Of a stretch of DNA of 64,000 bases, positions 46,452-54,964 are shown piece by piece. The stretch's first letter is position 1. Every line of letters starts with the position of its first letter. The notes under the pieces are model-generated. The model made no database searches. It was not told where the DNA came from and worked only from the letters and a program-made list of their open reading frames with translations. The DNA comes from Niastella caeni (GTDB lineage: Bacteria; Bacteroidota; Bacteroidia; Chitinophagales; Chitinophagaceae): positions 124,001-188,000 of the forward strand of contig NZ_STFF01000011.1 in assembly GCF_004834005.1 (NCBI RefSeq), in the 5' to 3' direction. The position numbers and the translations under genes are program-made.

Positions 46452-47786
46452 CTATTCCCACCATAAAACAGGCGGTTGGCTTTGGTCGCCGGTGTTTTTA
46501 AATGGTTTGTTGGCGGGTGGTGGTGTCATATCAGCAGGCAGGTTGCTAACCTGCAACGGAAGGATCAGGTTGTTGAGCTCCTGTGCGGTGCTGTAAGAAA
46601 TGGTTTTAGTTTGAGCAATACCTGCATTGCTGTAACAACCATCGTAAATATATTGAGCTGCAGTTAAGTTACCGGTAAAGAACAAAGAATAAAATTTACT
46701 TTTTACGGTTGCCTGCTTTATATACGCATAGCTGTTAAATACCGTATCACTGGTAGCGCCATTCACATGCGTAGGGGCAACGCCGATAAGCCCGCCGCCT
46801 GAATTACAAACAACGGAATAATTGCTGTAGCACATATTCACATAAGAAGAATCCAGGCTTCCGGATAACCCGCCTGTTATATGTACAGACTCGAGGGTGC
46901 CGGTAAATGAGCTGCCGATCAGTCTGCCTCTGATCGTTTCGCCGGCAAGGCCTCCTACCAGTGACCAGTCGCCACCTTTTATGGTACCCTTAACAGAACA
47001 ATTAAGGATGGTGCCATAGTTAAAAGCGGCAATTCCCCCGCAATAGCCATCGTTCGGTGTATTGATGCCAGTGGCAGATAATTCCAGCTTTACATTTTTT
47101 ACGGTCACGTTCTTACCAATGAAAGAAAACAAACCCAGAAAATCGCTCATGCCACCAGTACGGGGAGGCACAACGATCGTCAGGTTGGTGATTTTAAATC
47201 CCCGGCCGTCGTAATTGGCTTTTAATTCATAAGCAACGGGCGCCTTTGTTAAAACAGTATCAGGAAAAGCAATATCCTGTGCCTGTATATAGGTGTCAGA
47301 AAGGGTAGAACCGGTAAAATCGGTGATGGACAAGATATCTTTGTAAGTACGAATTATAAACTCTTCTTTTTTCGTAGTACTTGTAATGGTGGTATTTTCA
47401 GTATTGTTGAAACGGACATTAATAGTCAGCGTTCCATCTTTGTAACGGATCAGGAGTTGGGCGAAAATAGTAGCCTTGCCCGAAGCATCTGTTGTTCCGG
47501 TACCTTTGATGGTAGTGTCGGCTGCAGTTTTCATTCCGTTACTGCCGGTAATTTCATATGAAAAACTTAAATTGGGTGCGGCGCCCTGGATGGAAGCAGC
47601 AGTTTTCGATGGGTTCATAAACAAAGAAAACAGATCAGCAGCGCCATATTGCGGCGAACTAAAAGCAACTGCCGGTTGATAGGTTGTGATAGGCGGGTTG
47701 GTATTGTTGTTGTCTGTGGAATCGCCTTTTTTACAAGAATAAGTAGCAAATAATAATGCCAGTAAACATAGGGGAAAAACTCTCAT
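46452..47786 (-). CDS. GLUG-motif-like lipoprotein
   Basis: 444 residues. Lipoprotein signal MRVFPLCLLALLFATYSC with lipobox Cys18 and an Asn/Asp-rich linker. A beta-rich N-terminal region (about 30-150) precedes a right-handed repeat region with GGIAAFNYGTILNCSVKGTI, GGLAGETIRGRLIGSSFTG and similar units, the GLUG-type pattern of adhesin/IgA-peptidase-like surface proteins. Probably surface-exposed. Terminated by the shared bidirectional hairpin. Confidence 0.7.
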   Translation of the reverse strand: MRVFPLCLLALLFATYSCKKGDSTDNNNTNPPITTYQPAVAFSSPQYGAADLFSLFMNPSKTAASIQGAAPNLSFSYEITGSNGMKTAADTTIKGTGTTDASGKATIFAQLLIRYKDGTLTINVRFNNTENTTITSTTKKEEFIIRTYKDILSITDFTGSTLSDTYIQAQDIAFPDTVLTKAPVAYELKANYDGRGFKITNLTIVVPPRTGGMSDFLGLFSFIGKNVTVKNVKLELSATGINTPNDGYCGGIAAFNYGTILNCSVKGTIKGGDWSLVGGLAGETIRGRLIGSSFTGTLESVHITGGLSGSLDSSYVNMCYSNYSVVCNSGGGLIGVAPTHVNGATSDTVFNSYAYIKQATVKSKFYSLFFTGNLTAAQYIYDGCYSNAGIAQTKTISYSTAQELNNLILPLQVSNLPADMTPPPANKPFKNTGDQSQPPVLWWE

Positions 47787-47880
47787 ATATGATTCGGTTT
47801 AATTTGTGGGTCGCAAGGTAAATAAACTATTTATTTCGTGCAATGTTTACTGTTTCATATTGTAATTTTAATAAATTATT

Positions 47881-48696
47881 ATGGTAACACTCGAAACTTA
47901 CATACCAGCAAGCCTATCCCAAATTGTAAAATCATTTTGGTGTATCAAAGTGGCAGGTTTAACAGATGAGAGTTATACCGAGAATATTTTACCGGATGGC
48001 CATCATGAAATTATTTTTCATCTTGCCGTGGATAACGCCAAACGAGGCAATAGCACTACCGGCTGGATAAAAGAACCTGACTCTTTTTTTGCAGGGCAAA
48101 CGCTTACTAGTTATTCCCTCGAATTAAAAAACAATTCCGTTTTATACGGCATCAGGTTCTATCCGCATACGTTGAGCTTTTTATTCGATTTTCCCGCCGA
48201 CATCATAACCAATAACATCCTGCCACTACAGGAAATAAGTGCGGCAAAAGAGTTACGACATTGTATTTCGGAAGATGCGCAGGACACATTTACAAATTTT
48301 GAAAAGGCATTACTACAGCAATACAAAAGAACTGACCTGTCTGCCAACAAATTCCAATACATCAACTATTCCGTAGGACAAATACTTAAAAACAAAGGGG
48401 ATATTATCATTGACCCGTTAATAAAATCAACAGGCGTTTCTCCAAGGTATTTCGATACCATTTTCAAGCAAGCCGTAGGTATAAACCCAAAGCCTTTTTG
48501 TAATATTATTAAGCTGAATCATTTCATCAGTTACCGGAAAAATCATCCGCACAGGAACCTGACGGAATGCTGTTATGAAGCTAACTTTTTCGATCAGTCG
48601 CACCTGATAAAGTTATTTCAGAAAGTGGCCAATCAATCGCCCAGAAAGTATTTCAACGATTCCAACCACATAAATAATTATTTCTCGGAATTGTAG
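47881..48696 (+). CDS. AraC-family transcriptional regulator (DUF6597 + HTH_18)
   Basis: 271 residues. N-terminal DUF6597-like sensing domain (ASLSQIVKSFWCIKV, TENILPDGHHEIIFHL) and a C-terminal double HTH of AraC type (RYFDTIFKQAVGINPKPF; ECCYEANFFDQSHLIKLFQKV; SPRKYF). It binds DNA and likely regulates its neighbours, perhaps the secreted protein next to it. Divergent from the GLUG lipoprotein. Confidence 0.88.
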   Translation: MVTLETYIPASLSQIVKSFWCIKVAGLTDESYTENILPDGHHEIIFHLAVDNAKRGNSTTGWIKEPDSFFAGQTLTSYSLELKNNSVLYGIRFYPHTLSFLFDFPADIITNNILPLQEISAAKELRHCISEDAQDTFTNFEKALLQQYKRTDLSANKFQYINYSVGQILKNKGDIIIDPLIKSTGVSPRYFDTIFKQAVGINPKPFCNIIKLNHFISYRKNHPHRNLTECCYEANFFDQSHLIKLFQKVANQSPRKYFNDSNHINNYFSEL

Positions 48697-48736
48697 CAAG
48701 TTCATTTTTTTACAATTTTCCTTTGTCTGGTGAAAG

Positions 48737-48744
48737 TAGTTTTG
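48737..48744 (+). promoter_or_regulatory. -7 promoter box TAGTTTTG
   Basis: Exact TANNTTTG match 13 bp upstream of the ATG at 48758. Confidence 0.55.
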
Positions 48745-48757
48745 CAAAAACGAACAG

Positions 48758-49450
48758 ATGAAGTTAATTGTAGTCATGCTGCTATTTATTTCGGGTGAAG
48801 TAATAGCGCAGCATCATGTAGCCCATTTTTCATACTGGAAACCCAGGGCAGGGGAGGCGCAGCGTTTTGAAAACGGGTATAAGCAACATCTCAAATGGCA
48901 TAAAGACAATGGTGACAAATGGAGTTGGTATGGCTGGTATATTATATCCGGACCAAGGTATGGTTTGTTTGTTGACGCTACTTTCAATCATGCGTGGAGC
49001 GACTTTGATAATCCGGTGAAGCCTGCTGAAGATGGAGCTGACAATAATTTACACACGCATCCTTTTGGAATTTTTGAAGGTGGCTATAAAATGATCCAGC
49101 TTCCCAGCCTTAGTATCGGCGACAGCAATGGCTTGCGATCAAAATATCTTCGTTTTGTAACGATAAACGTAACTGATCCGGAAGCCGGTAAGAAAGTGAT
49201 AGAAAGGTGGAAGACCAGTTATCAACCCGGTGGTGTAAAAACCTTATTAACGTTCAAAATGGTTGATGGCGGTAGCCTGAACCAGTTGCTGGTAATAATA
49301 GGTTTAAACTCCTTTCAGGAATTCAGCAAGGTGGAAAACCTGCAGGAAGAATTATCAGCAATAGAAACAGCGCTTAAAATAAAAACCATCACTTCAATAA
49401 CTGCTGAGACGCTTATTTACAGGGCAGATATGAGTTGGCTGCAGGAGTAA
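48758..49450 (+). CDS. secreted protein, unknown function
   Basis: 230 residues. Signal peptide MKLIVVMLLFISGEVIAQ. The rest has several HW motifs (KQHLKWHKDNGDKW, WSWYGWYI) and a FVDATFNHAW stretch, a pattern resembling dimeric alpha/beta barrels. No family named with confidence. Promoter box TAGTTTTG 13 bp upstream; a hairpin terminator follows. Lies directly after the AraC regulator, which may control it. Confidence 0.65.
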   Translation: MKLIVVMLLFISGEVIAQHHVAHFSYWKPRAGEAQRFENGYKQHLKWHKDNGDKWSWYGWYIISGPRYGLFVDATFNHAWSDFDNPVKPAEDGADNNLHTHPFGIFEGGYKMIQLPSLSIGDSNGLRSKYLRFVTINVTDPEAGKKVIERWKTSYQPGGVKTLLTFKMVDGGSLNQLLVIIGLNSFQEFSKVENLQEELSAIETALKIKTITSITAETLIYRADMSWLQE

Positions 49451-49454
49451 AAAA

Positions 49455-49488
49455 TTCCCCGCTGACAAAAGCAGCAGGGATTTTAATT
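49455..49488 (+). terminator. intrinsic terminator of the secreted-protein gene
   Basis: CCCCGCTG pairs with CAGCAGGG (one mismatch) around ACAAAAG, followed by TTTT. It closely resembles the hairpin at 46403-46444. Confidence 0.65.
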
Positions 49489-49513
49489 ACATTAGTGGCC
49501 AAATTTCAACAAG

Positions 49514-50434
49514 TTGAAACCTGTAATAGAATTATTAAGATCATCCCTGTTGGCAGATTTTCCTTCTGGATCTTCCATAAATTATTACCAGGATAAGTTG
49601 TACCTCGTTGGTGATGACGCGAACAATCTGCTTATACTGGATACCAATTACAAAAGGATAGATACCATTCGTCTTTTTGATTATCCCGTAAAGCGAATAC
49701 CCAAAAACCAGAAAGCCGACCTGGAAACGTCTACGTTCATTACACTGAAAGGCGTAACCTATTTGTTGGTGTTAGGTTCTGCTTCATTGGAGAACAGGAA
49801 AAAAGTTATCTCCATCCCTATTATCAATTCAGTACCGGATATCAATCAATCATTATTGTGTGACCTTTATTCCAATGCATTCTTCAAACAATTACGATCA
49901 ATGGGAATTGAAGAGGTTAATATAGAAGGTGCAACCGTGATCGGCGATCAGCTTGTTTTAAGTAACCGGGGAAATATTTCGAAACCGCATAATCATCTTA
50001 TAATTACCAAAGCAGATTCTTTGTCAACCCTGGGGGAGATGTCCTTTTCTACGGCCCGGCTTGTTTTGCCTGTTAACACAAAGCATTTTGCCGGCGTATC
50101 TGAATTGTGTTACGTGGAAGCAAAAAATATGTTATTGCTTACTTTATCCAGTGAAGCTACTACGAATGCTTACGATGATGGCGCCATTGGCGATAGTTAT
50201 GTTGGGTGCATATATAATATTGCTGAAAAAATTCACCAGCCCGAATTGAAGCTGGATGAAATGCATAGCCTTCCGCCCATAAATAAGGAGTTTCAAAATG
50301 AAAAGATCGAAGGCATCTGCGTGGAATCGGTCAATGGAAATGAACTGCTCTGTCATCTCATTTCAGATAATGATCGAGGTGAAAGTAAATTGTTCAAAAT
50401 TAAGTATATAGCTGACGGCGCCGGCCGTAAATAA
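49514..50434 (+). CDS. DUF6929 family protein (beta-propeller-like)
   Basis: 306 residues, cytoplasmic, no signal peptide. The pattern SSINYYQDKLYLVGDDANNLLILDTNYKRIDTIRLF and later FAGVSELCYVEAKNMLLLTLSSE, with the final GICVESVNGNELLCHLISDND, fits the DUF6929 proteins, which have a propeller-like fold. The start is a TTG: an in-frame TAG at 49493-49495 and the absence of any early ATG leave no alternative. A terminator at 50500 follows. Confidence 0.75.
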   Translation: MKPVIELLRSSLLADFPSGSSINYYQDKLYLVGDDANNLLILDTNYKRIDTIRLFDYPVKRIPKNQKADLETSTFITLKGVTYLLVLGSASLENRKKVISIPIINSVPDINQSLLCDLYSNAFFKQLRSMGIEEVNIEGATVIGDQLVLSNRGNISKPHNHLIITKADSLSTLGEMSFSTARLVLPVNTKHFAGVSELCYVEAKNMLLLTLSSEATTNAYDDGAIGDSYVGCIYNIAEKIHQPELKLDEMHSLPPINKEFQNEKIEGICVESVNGNELLCHLISDNDRGESKLFKIKYIADGAGRK

Positions 50435-50499
50435 CGTAGGGTTTTCTCTTTTTTTGTTACATAATACCCCGCTGATTTTCGTTACTCATTCGTTAACGC

Positions 50500-50525
50500 A
50501 AGGCCAACAGGTGGCCTTTTTTTAT
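50500..50525 (+). terminator. intrinsic terminator of the DUF6929 gene
   Basis: AAGGCC pairs with GGCCTT around AACAGGT and runs into T7. Confidence 0.75.
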
Positions 50526-50594
50526 TGCCCGGGCTATCTTTACACCGTTAATCCTTCTGGCAACTTAAACGATCCTTCACTTAAAACGGAATAC

Positions 50595-51281
50595 ATGAAA
50601 AAACTATTCCTGGCAGCAATGGCTATACAAATTGCAGCCGCATCCTTTGCCCAATCGCAGGCATCAAAAGATGTTGCATATGCTAAAATGAAAGTAAGCA
50701 ATACCCCTGGCAGCAGTATTTACAACGATCTTATGTTAGGTAATAAAAGGTTTGCCAGGAACCACCCGCTGCATCCACATCAGGACACGCTGTATATGCA
50801 CAAACTATCCTCAACCCAGCATCCTAAAGCAATTGTTCTTACCTGTTCCGATTCACGGGTGTCGCCCGAAATAGTATTTGATCAGGGCCTGGGCGATCTG
50901 TTTGTTATTCGTAACGCCGGCAATGTGGTAGACAATGATGTATTGGGCAGCATTGAATATGCCATTGAACACCTGGGTGTAACCACCATCATTGTGCTGG
51001 GGCATGAAAGCTGCGGAGCGGTTACTGCCACTGTCAATCACCTGAATACCAACAACCATATTATGGACCTTGAAAAGTCAATAACGCCCGCTTATCGCCT
51101 GGCGGAAAATAAACCAGGCAATAAGGTCCATAATACGGTGGTGCAAAATGTAGAACTTTCTATTGAAGAGATCAGGAACGACAAGAGCCTTTTACCGGCA
51201 ACGCTTCATTTAAGCGATATCAGCATTTACGGAGCTGTGTACGATCTGGCAACAGGAGTAGTTACGCCTGTTAGCCATTGA
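50595..51281 (+). CDS. periplasmic beta-class carbonic anhydrase
   Basis: 228 residues. A signal peptide (MKKLFLAAMAIQIAAASFAQ) is unusual for the beta class and points to the periplasm. Zinc ligands Cys84 (TCSDSR), His137 and Cys140 (LGHESCG) with the Asp86-Arg88 dyad are all present. It interconverts CO2 and bicarbonate. The ATG at 50595 coincides with the signal peptide; upstream frame to 50454 runs through the previous terminator. TATCTTTA at 50533 may be the promoter. Confidence 0.92.
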   Translation: MKKLFLAAMAIQIAAASFAQSQASKDVAYAKMKVSNTPGSSIYNDLMLGNKRFARNHPLHPHQDTLYMHKLSSTQHPKAIVLTCSDSRVSPEIVFDQGLGDLFVIRNAGNVVDNDVLGSIEYAIEHLGVTTIIVLGHESCGAVTATVNHLNTNNHIMDLEKSITPAYRLAENKPGNKVHNTVVQNVELSIEEIRNDKSLLPATLHLSDISIYGAVYDLATGVVTPVSH

Positions 51282-51597
51282 GGTAATCCGTTATGCTGTT
51301 GCAGGAAGGTGTTGCGTTTGGCGTAATTCTCCAGGTCGTTGTAATATTTATAACCGTATTGAGAAAGCTGGTCGGGTGTTGTATTCAGTTCCTGCCGGGT
51401 GCGTCGATGTTTATATTGTTTGTGGTTTGTGGTTTGTAGTTTGTGGTTTGTAGTTTGTGGTTCCTTCAACTCCGCTTAGTATTGCCTGGGAATAGCGGCG
51501 TTGCCTGTGGGCCTCAAAAATGCGGGAGAAAGGTGGCAATGCAAACAAAAATTTCGTCATTTTATAATCCATTTTTCAGGAAATCAATTTTTTAAGC
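51282..51597. other. 316-bp stretch between carbonic anhydrase and tRNA-Pro
   Basis: A minus-strand frame from 51469 to 51227 starts inside a 7-bp repeat and ends within the carbonic anhydrase gene; no family, probably not real. No other gene seen. Confidence 0.4.
51417..51463. repeat. 7-bp-period simple repeat (GTTTGTG/GTTTGTA)
   Basis: Six consecutive units; reverse-complement relative of the run at 1966-2005. Confidence 0.8.
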
Positions 51598-51605
51598 TAG
51601 ATTTG
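51598..51605 (+). promoter_or_regulatory. -7 promoter box TAGATTTG upstream of tRNA-Pro
   Basis: Exact TANNTTTG match 76 bp upstream of the tRNA; the 5' leader would be processed off. Confidence 0.45.
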
Positions 51606-51681
51606 CACCCCCAAAGGCAGACCTATTGGTTTTAAAACCCCATTCAAAACCAGTAAGTTCTGTTGGAAGATGAAAAATTTT

Positions 51682-51755
51682 CGGGTGGTGGCGCAGCCCG
51701 GTAGCGCACTTGTATGGGGTGCAAGGGGTCGCTGGTTCGAATCCAGTCCACCCGA
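51682..51755 (+). tRNA. tRNA-Pro (anticodon GGG), target of the integrative element
   Basis: 74-nt cloverleaf: acceptor CGGGTGG/CCACCCG, D arm GCGC/GCGC, anticodon stem CTTGT/GCAAG with loop ATGGGGT (GGG anticodon), T arm CTGG-TTCGAAT-CCAG, discriminator A, no encoded CCA. Its last bases are duplicated at 62359-62371, and an integrase gene starts 256 bp downstream, marking the insertion point of the island. Confidence 0.95.
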
Positions 51756-51756
51756 C
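51744..51756 (+). repeat. left attachment site (attL core) at the tRNA-Pro 3' end
   Basis: CAGTCCACCCGAC, identical to 62359-62371. It covers the end of the T stem and the 3' acceptor strand of the tRNA. Confidence 0.8.
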
Positions 51757-51778
51757 ATAAAGGATGACAGAAAATCCC

Positions 51779-51818
51779 AAAGGCTTATAAAACGCATGTT
51801 TTATAAGCCTTTTTTCAT
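51779..51818 (+). terminator. intrinsic terminator after tRNA-Pro
   Basis: AAAGGCTTATAAAA pairs with TTTTATAAGCCTTT around CGCATG and leads into a T run. It sits inside the island and probably replaces the original tRNA terminator, now at 62381. Confidence 0.85.
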
Positions 51819-51865
51819 TTTTTGATATCAATTTGATGCAAAACATAACAACTGTCATGTGAACT

Positions 51866-51917
51866 ATCCGGTGAACAACCTTCTAAAATTAAATTTATGT
51901 TCACCTGTTCACCGGAT
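51866..51917. promoter_or_regulatory. inverted ATCCGGTGAAC repeats near attL (possible integrase arm sites)
   Basis: ATCCGGTGAAC at 51866-51876 and its reverse complement at 51907-51917, plus GTTCACC at 51899-51905. AGGTGAAC recurs near attR at 62291-62298. The layout suits arm-type sites for the integrase (inference). Confidence 0.4.
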
Positions 51918-52011
51918 GGCGGCGAAATGCAGACAGGTAGCGGATTGTATTCATTGTTGTGTTCGCAAACTCTGGTGGAGGAACTATTCATAAAACAAAA
52001 AATCATGTTGT

Positions 52012-53274
52012 ATGACCAGTTCAGGAACATTTGGAGTTCACTTCGTATTACGCTCGAACAGACAGCAAGATGGTAAATCTGCAGTTTACGCACGAATCAC
52101 CGTTAACGGCAGCCGTTGCGAATTAGCCTTGAAAGAATACCTCTCCCCTGCTGATTGGAATGTCGGCAAAGGAATGGCTGCGCCTAAAAACAAATCACTA
52201 AAACAATTCAACAGTTATTTAGAAGAAGTTCGCGGAAAATTAGCCCGGCATTACCGGGAGCTTCAAATGAAAGGTGAACGATTGACCGCTGCCGCCGTCA
52301 AAGATGCCTATGGTGGTATTATAAAAGAGAAAAAGGTTGATCGTTCCCTGCTGTGGGTAGTCAGCCAGCATAACACCATGATGGAACAGGTGCTGAAGAA
52401 AGGCAGCATGAAGAACTATTTAACCACTGAAAGGTATCTAAAGCTTTTTCTTTCGAAGCAGTTAAAAACGGCCGATATACTCCTGAAAGATCTAGCCTAT
52501 GAATTTATTACCAACTTTGAATTTTTCATCCGTACGCAACCGATGAAAGAATCCGATCCCTGTACCAATAATGGCACCATGAAGCATTTGGAGCGGTTAA
52601 AGAAAATTGTGAACTGGGCTGTAAAAAATGAATGGATAGATAAAAATCCCTTTACCGCCTTTCAGTTAAAATTCAAACGGAAAGAGCGAGATTTCTTGAC
52701 AGAACTGGAATTGGCAGCAATCGAAACGCAAGACCTGGAAAACGCCATACTTCAAAAAGTGCGGGACTTATTTGTATTTAGTTGTTATACCGGCCTTGCC
52801 TATGTTGATCTGATGGCGCTGCAACCGGCCAATATAATCAGTTCTGTGGATGGAATGAAATGGATCAAAACATCCCGCACAAAATCAGACATTGGCGTAA
52901 ATGTACCGCTTTTAACCCCTGCCCTGACGGTGCTGGAAAAATACAGTCATTGCTCAGAACCATCACAACATGAAATGCTATTCCCTCGGGTAACTAACCA
53001 GGAAATGAACCGCAGCCTGAAAGTAATAGGCGAGATCTGCGGAATCCGGAAGAATCTTTCTTTTCACTTAGCACGCCACACTTTTGCTACTACCGTTACA
53101 TTAATGAACGGAGTACCGATTGAAACTATCAGCAAGATGTTGGGGCATACGAAGCTAAGTACCACGATGATCTATGCCAGGGTAACCAATTTAAAGATTG
53201 GGATGGATATGGGGTTGTTGCAGAATAAGCTGGGTGATGCGGGGAGGAATAATCTTAAAGATTTAAAGGAATAG
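52012..53274 (+). CDS. tyrosine recombinase / integrase (Bacteroidota type)
   Basis: 420 residues. N-terminal arm-binding domain (about 5-90), SAM-like core-binding domain (about 110-215) and catalytic domain (about 225-400) with Lys291 in TKSD, HLARH (His352, Arg355), LGHTKLS (His379) and nucleophile Tyr388. The first catalytic Arg is replaced by Ala263 in CYTGLAYVD, as in many Bacteroidota conjugative-element integrases. It lies 256 bp from tRNA-Pro and is read away from it, and is the predicted enzyme that inserted the island. A hairpin terminator follows. Confidence 0.92.
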   Translation: MTSSGTFGVHFVLRSNRQQDGKSAVYARITVNGSRCELALKEYLSPADWNVGKGMAAPKNKSLKQFNSYLEEVRGKLARHYRELQMKGERLTAAAVKDAYGGIIKEKKVDRSLLWVVSQHNTMMEQVLKKGSMKNYLTTERYLKLFLSKQLKTADILLKDLAYEFITNFEFFIRTQPMKESDPCTNNGTMKHLERLKKIVNWAVKNEWIDKNPFTAFQLKFKRKERDFLTELELAAIETQDLENAILQKVRDLFVFSCYTGLAYVDLMALQPANIISSVDGMKWIKTSRTKSDIGVNVPLLTPALTVLEKYSHCSEPSQHEMLFPRVTNQEMNRSLKVIGEICGIRKNLSFHLARHTFATTVTLMNGVPIETISKMLGHTKLSTTMIYARVTNLKIGMDMGLLQNKLGDAGRNNLKDLKE

Positions 53275-53302
53275 TACCAGTAAACGATTTTATTTACTTT
53301 TG

Positions 53303-53330
53303 AAGCCACATAGTGATGAGTGGCTTTTTT
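53303..53330 (+). terminator. intrinsic terminator after the integrase gene
   Basis: AAGCCAC pairs with GTGGCTT around an 8-10-nt loop, followed by TTTT. A TACTTTTG box (53295-53302) abuts it, so either the box is chance or the hairpin lies in the leader of the next gene. Confidence 0.6.
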
Positions 53331-53352
53331 ATGGCTTGATTAATTATTTATC

Positions 53353-53895
53353 ATGATTGCCAAGTTTCAGGTGGAGTTTGTTCATACTACAAAAAAAGAA
53401 GTGCATGTCTTTTGTAAATATCTTACAACGGATATAAATTACCATATATCCGAGAATTCATATTTAGGCGAATTTCCGGTAAGGTGGTTGCATCCGCCAC
53501 GAGCTACTGACAAGGATGGGAATCTCAGATATGATCTTTGCATGTTTGCTTTAAAAAATGTAGATGATAAAGAAAAAATCAAAGTGAACAATATTCATGA
53601 ACTTTGGGACGATTATGTGGATGTGATAGCTTCTTTCAACCTTGTTTCTCTGGGAAAGATGATTGCCTTTTTGAAATGTTATCCGGGGAAATATGAAGAA
53701 GAGTATATTTTGGAAGACAGTTCCAAAAAACAATGGACTTTAAAAAAATACCTGTTTGTTACTGGAAGTGTCGAAACCTACGAAAAAACAAAAAAGGAAG
53801 AAAGTGAGAATATCTTTCAGTATTTGATTCAGCCGGTTGGGCATGAAGAAAAGCCGGAAATTGGTGCCAGGCTTAAGATTTATAGAAAACAATAG
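53353..53895 (+). CDS. island protein of unknown function
   Basis: 180 residues, no signal peptide. Beta-rich start (KFQVEFVHTTKKEVHVFCKYL) followed by a helical, Lys/Glu-rich centre and a beta-rich end (GARLKIYRKQ). No recognised domain. AT-rich codon use like the rest of the island. First of a run of four small same-strand genes after the integrase. Confidence 0.7.
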   Translation: MIAKFQVEFVHTTKKEVHVFCKYLTTDINYHISENSYLGEFPVRWLHPPRATDKDGNLRYDLCMFALKNVDDKEKIKVNNIHELWDDYVDVIASFNLVSLGKMIAFLKCYPGKYEEEYILEDSSKKQWTLKKYLFVTGSVETYEKTKKEESENIFQYLIQPVGHEEKPEIGARLKIYRKQ

Positions 53896-53935
53896 GCTTG
53901 GTTTCTTTTGGCAGCAAAGCTTAAATTAATGAAAC

Positions 53936-54244
53936 ATGAAAATTCTTTGGTGTTGGCGATGTAGAATGGATGTTCCAATGTTAGAGGGTGATGAAGCTAA
54001 AAAGGCTTATGAATTACTTAGCGAAGGATTTAGCAACCCTGATGGGGGGAGCTCATTCAAAAGCAGATTCAAGGCATTAATAGACTATTATAAAGAAATA
54101 ACCGGTGTAGAGGAATCGCATCCAAATGTAATAATGCATCATATTGTGGAGACATATGGTCCACCTTGTGAGAAATGTGGCAAGCCCTATAGAACGTCTA
54201 AGGCTAGTTTTTGCGCTGGATGTGGGAATAAGCGAAAACTGTAA
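53936..54244 (+). CDS. small zinc-ribbon protein
   Basis: 102 residues. Cys pairs CWRC near the N-terminus, CEKC near 80 and CAGC near 95 can bind zinc, separated by a helical region (AKKAYELLSEGF ... SRFKALIDYYKEI). Similar accessory-gene proteins exist in Bacteroidota, but no role is known. Ends 5 bp before the next gene, so probably co-transcribed. Confidence 0.75.
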   Translation: MKILWCWRCRMDVPMLEGDEAKKAYELLSEGFSNPDGGSSFKSRFKALIDYYKEITGVEESHPNVIMHHIVETYGPPCEKCGKPYRTSKASFCAGCGNKRKL

Positions 54245-54249
54245 TCGAT

Positions 54250-54576
54250 ATGAACGTAAGCCATGAATTTATTGAGGGTTTAATTAATGAGCTAATTTCT
54301 ATACTTGCCAGCGTTAAAGAAAAAATTACTGATGGTTCAGATTTAATCTGGACGTCTTATGAAACTCCTGTTGAATTGCGTAATGAGATAGACAGATGTA
54401 TATACCATTTACAACAAAACCATAAACAAATTCTTGAAGAAATAAATTTTCATTTTGCCCCTACAGGCACTTTTCAGGAACATTCAATGGCGAATGGATG
54501 GACGGGAAAATACCACGCAATGGCGGAGCGATTTGATAAGTTATATGAATTGTTGAATAATATAGCTAATGCCTAA
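54250..54576 (+). CDS. small helical protein, unknown function
   Basis: 108 residues, mostly helical (SHEFIEGLINELISILASVKEKI) with a Trp/His-containing central stretch. Starts 5 bp after the zinc-ribbon gene. No domain recognised; no signal peptide. Confidence 0.65.
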   Translation: MNVSHEFIEGLINELISILASVKEKITDGSDLIWTSYETPVELRNEIDRCIYHLQQNHKQILEEINFHFAPTGTFQEHSMANGWTGKYHAMAERFDKLYELLNNIANA

Positions 54577-54635
54577 TGGAAACAATTGAAAAGCCTCCTA
54601 TTTATTGATTGTCGCTCCGAAATATTTAAAATCTT

Positions 54636-54964
54636 ATGGGAATTATAAAACATAATGAAGGCAATTCAGAAAGCCAAAAGCCAAATCTTCCAAGATTTCT
54701 TTTCTGGGATTGGGACCATGATGCCATTGATTGGCAAAAGGCTATCGAAGTGTCATTACCAGGGTTCTTGAACGAGGTAATCATGAAGAATGGAAAGAGC
54801 TTATAAGGTTTTATGGAGAAGATACGATTCTTAATGCATTGAAGACAGAAATTAAATATCTCCCGGATTATATCATAGGTAAAGTGAGCGACCATTTTCG
54901 CCTTGAATATGGTGAAATGGCATGCTACCCACATAAGCAGTCAAGAAAAGGACATTGGATCTGA
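54636..54964 (+). pseudogene. frameshifted DUF6922-like gene
   Basis: The frame from the ATG at 54636 reads FLFWDWDHDAIDWQK, then loses phase at the AAAA run 54736-54739. Adding one A restores GYRSVITRVLERGNHEEWKEL in the next frame, which continues to 54964. The joined product (~110 residues) has the DUF6922 pattern (WD...IDW ... ERG...EWKEL...YG). That family often partners AbiEii/AbiGii-type nucleotidyltransferase toxins; no toxin gene follows here. Homopolymer loss or a sequencing error are both possible. Confidence 0.6.

Noticed and set aside
51227..51469. Minus-strand frame overlapping the end of the carbonic anhydrase gene
   Set aside because: Begins in a 7-bp repeat and ends within a well-supported gene; no domain.
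54736..54739. AAAA run as a programmed -1 frameshift site
   Set aside because: Zero-frame codons CAA AAG do not make a classic slippery heptamer and no clear downstream stimulator is seen; decay or sequencing error is simpler.
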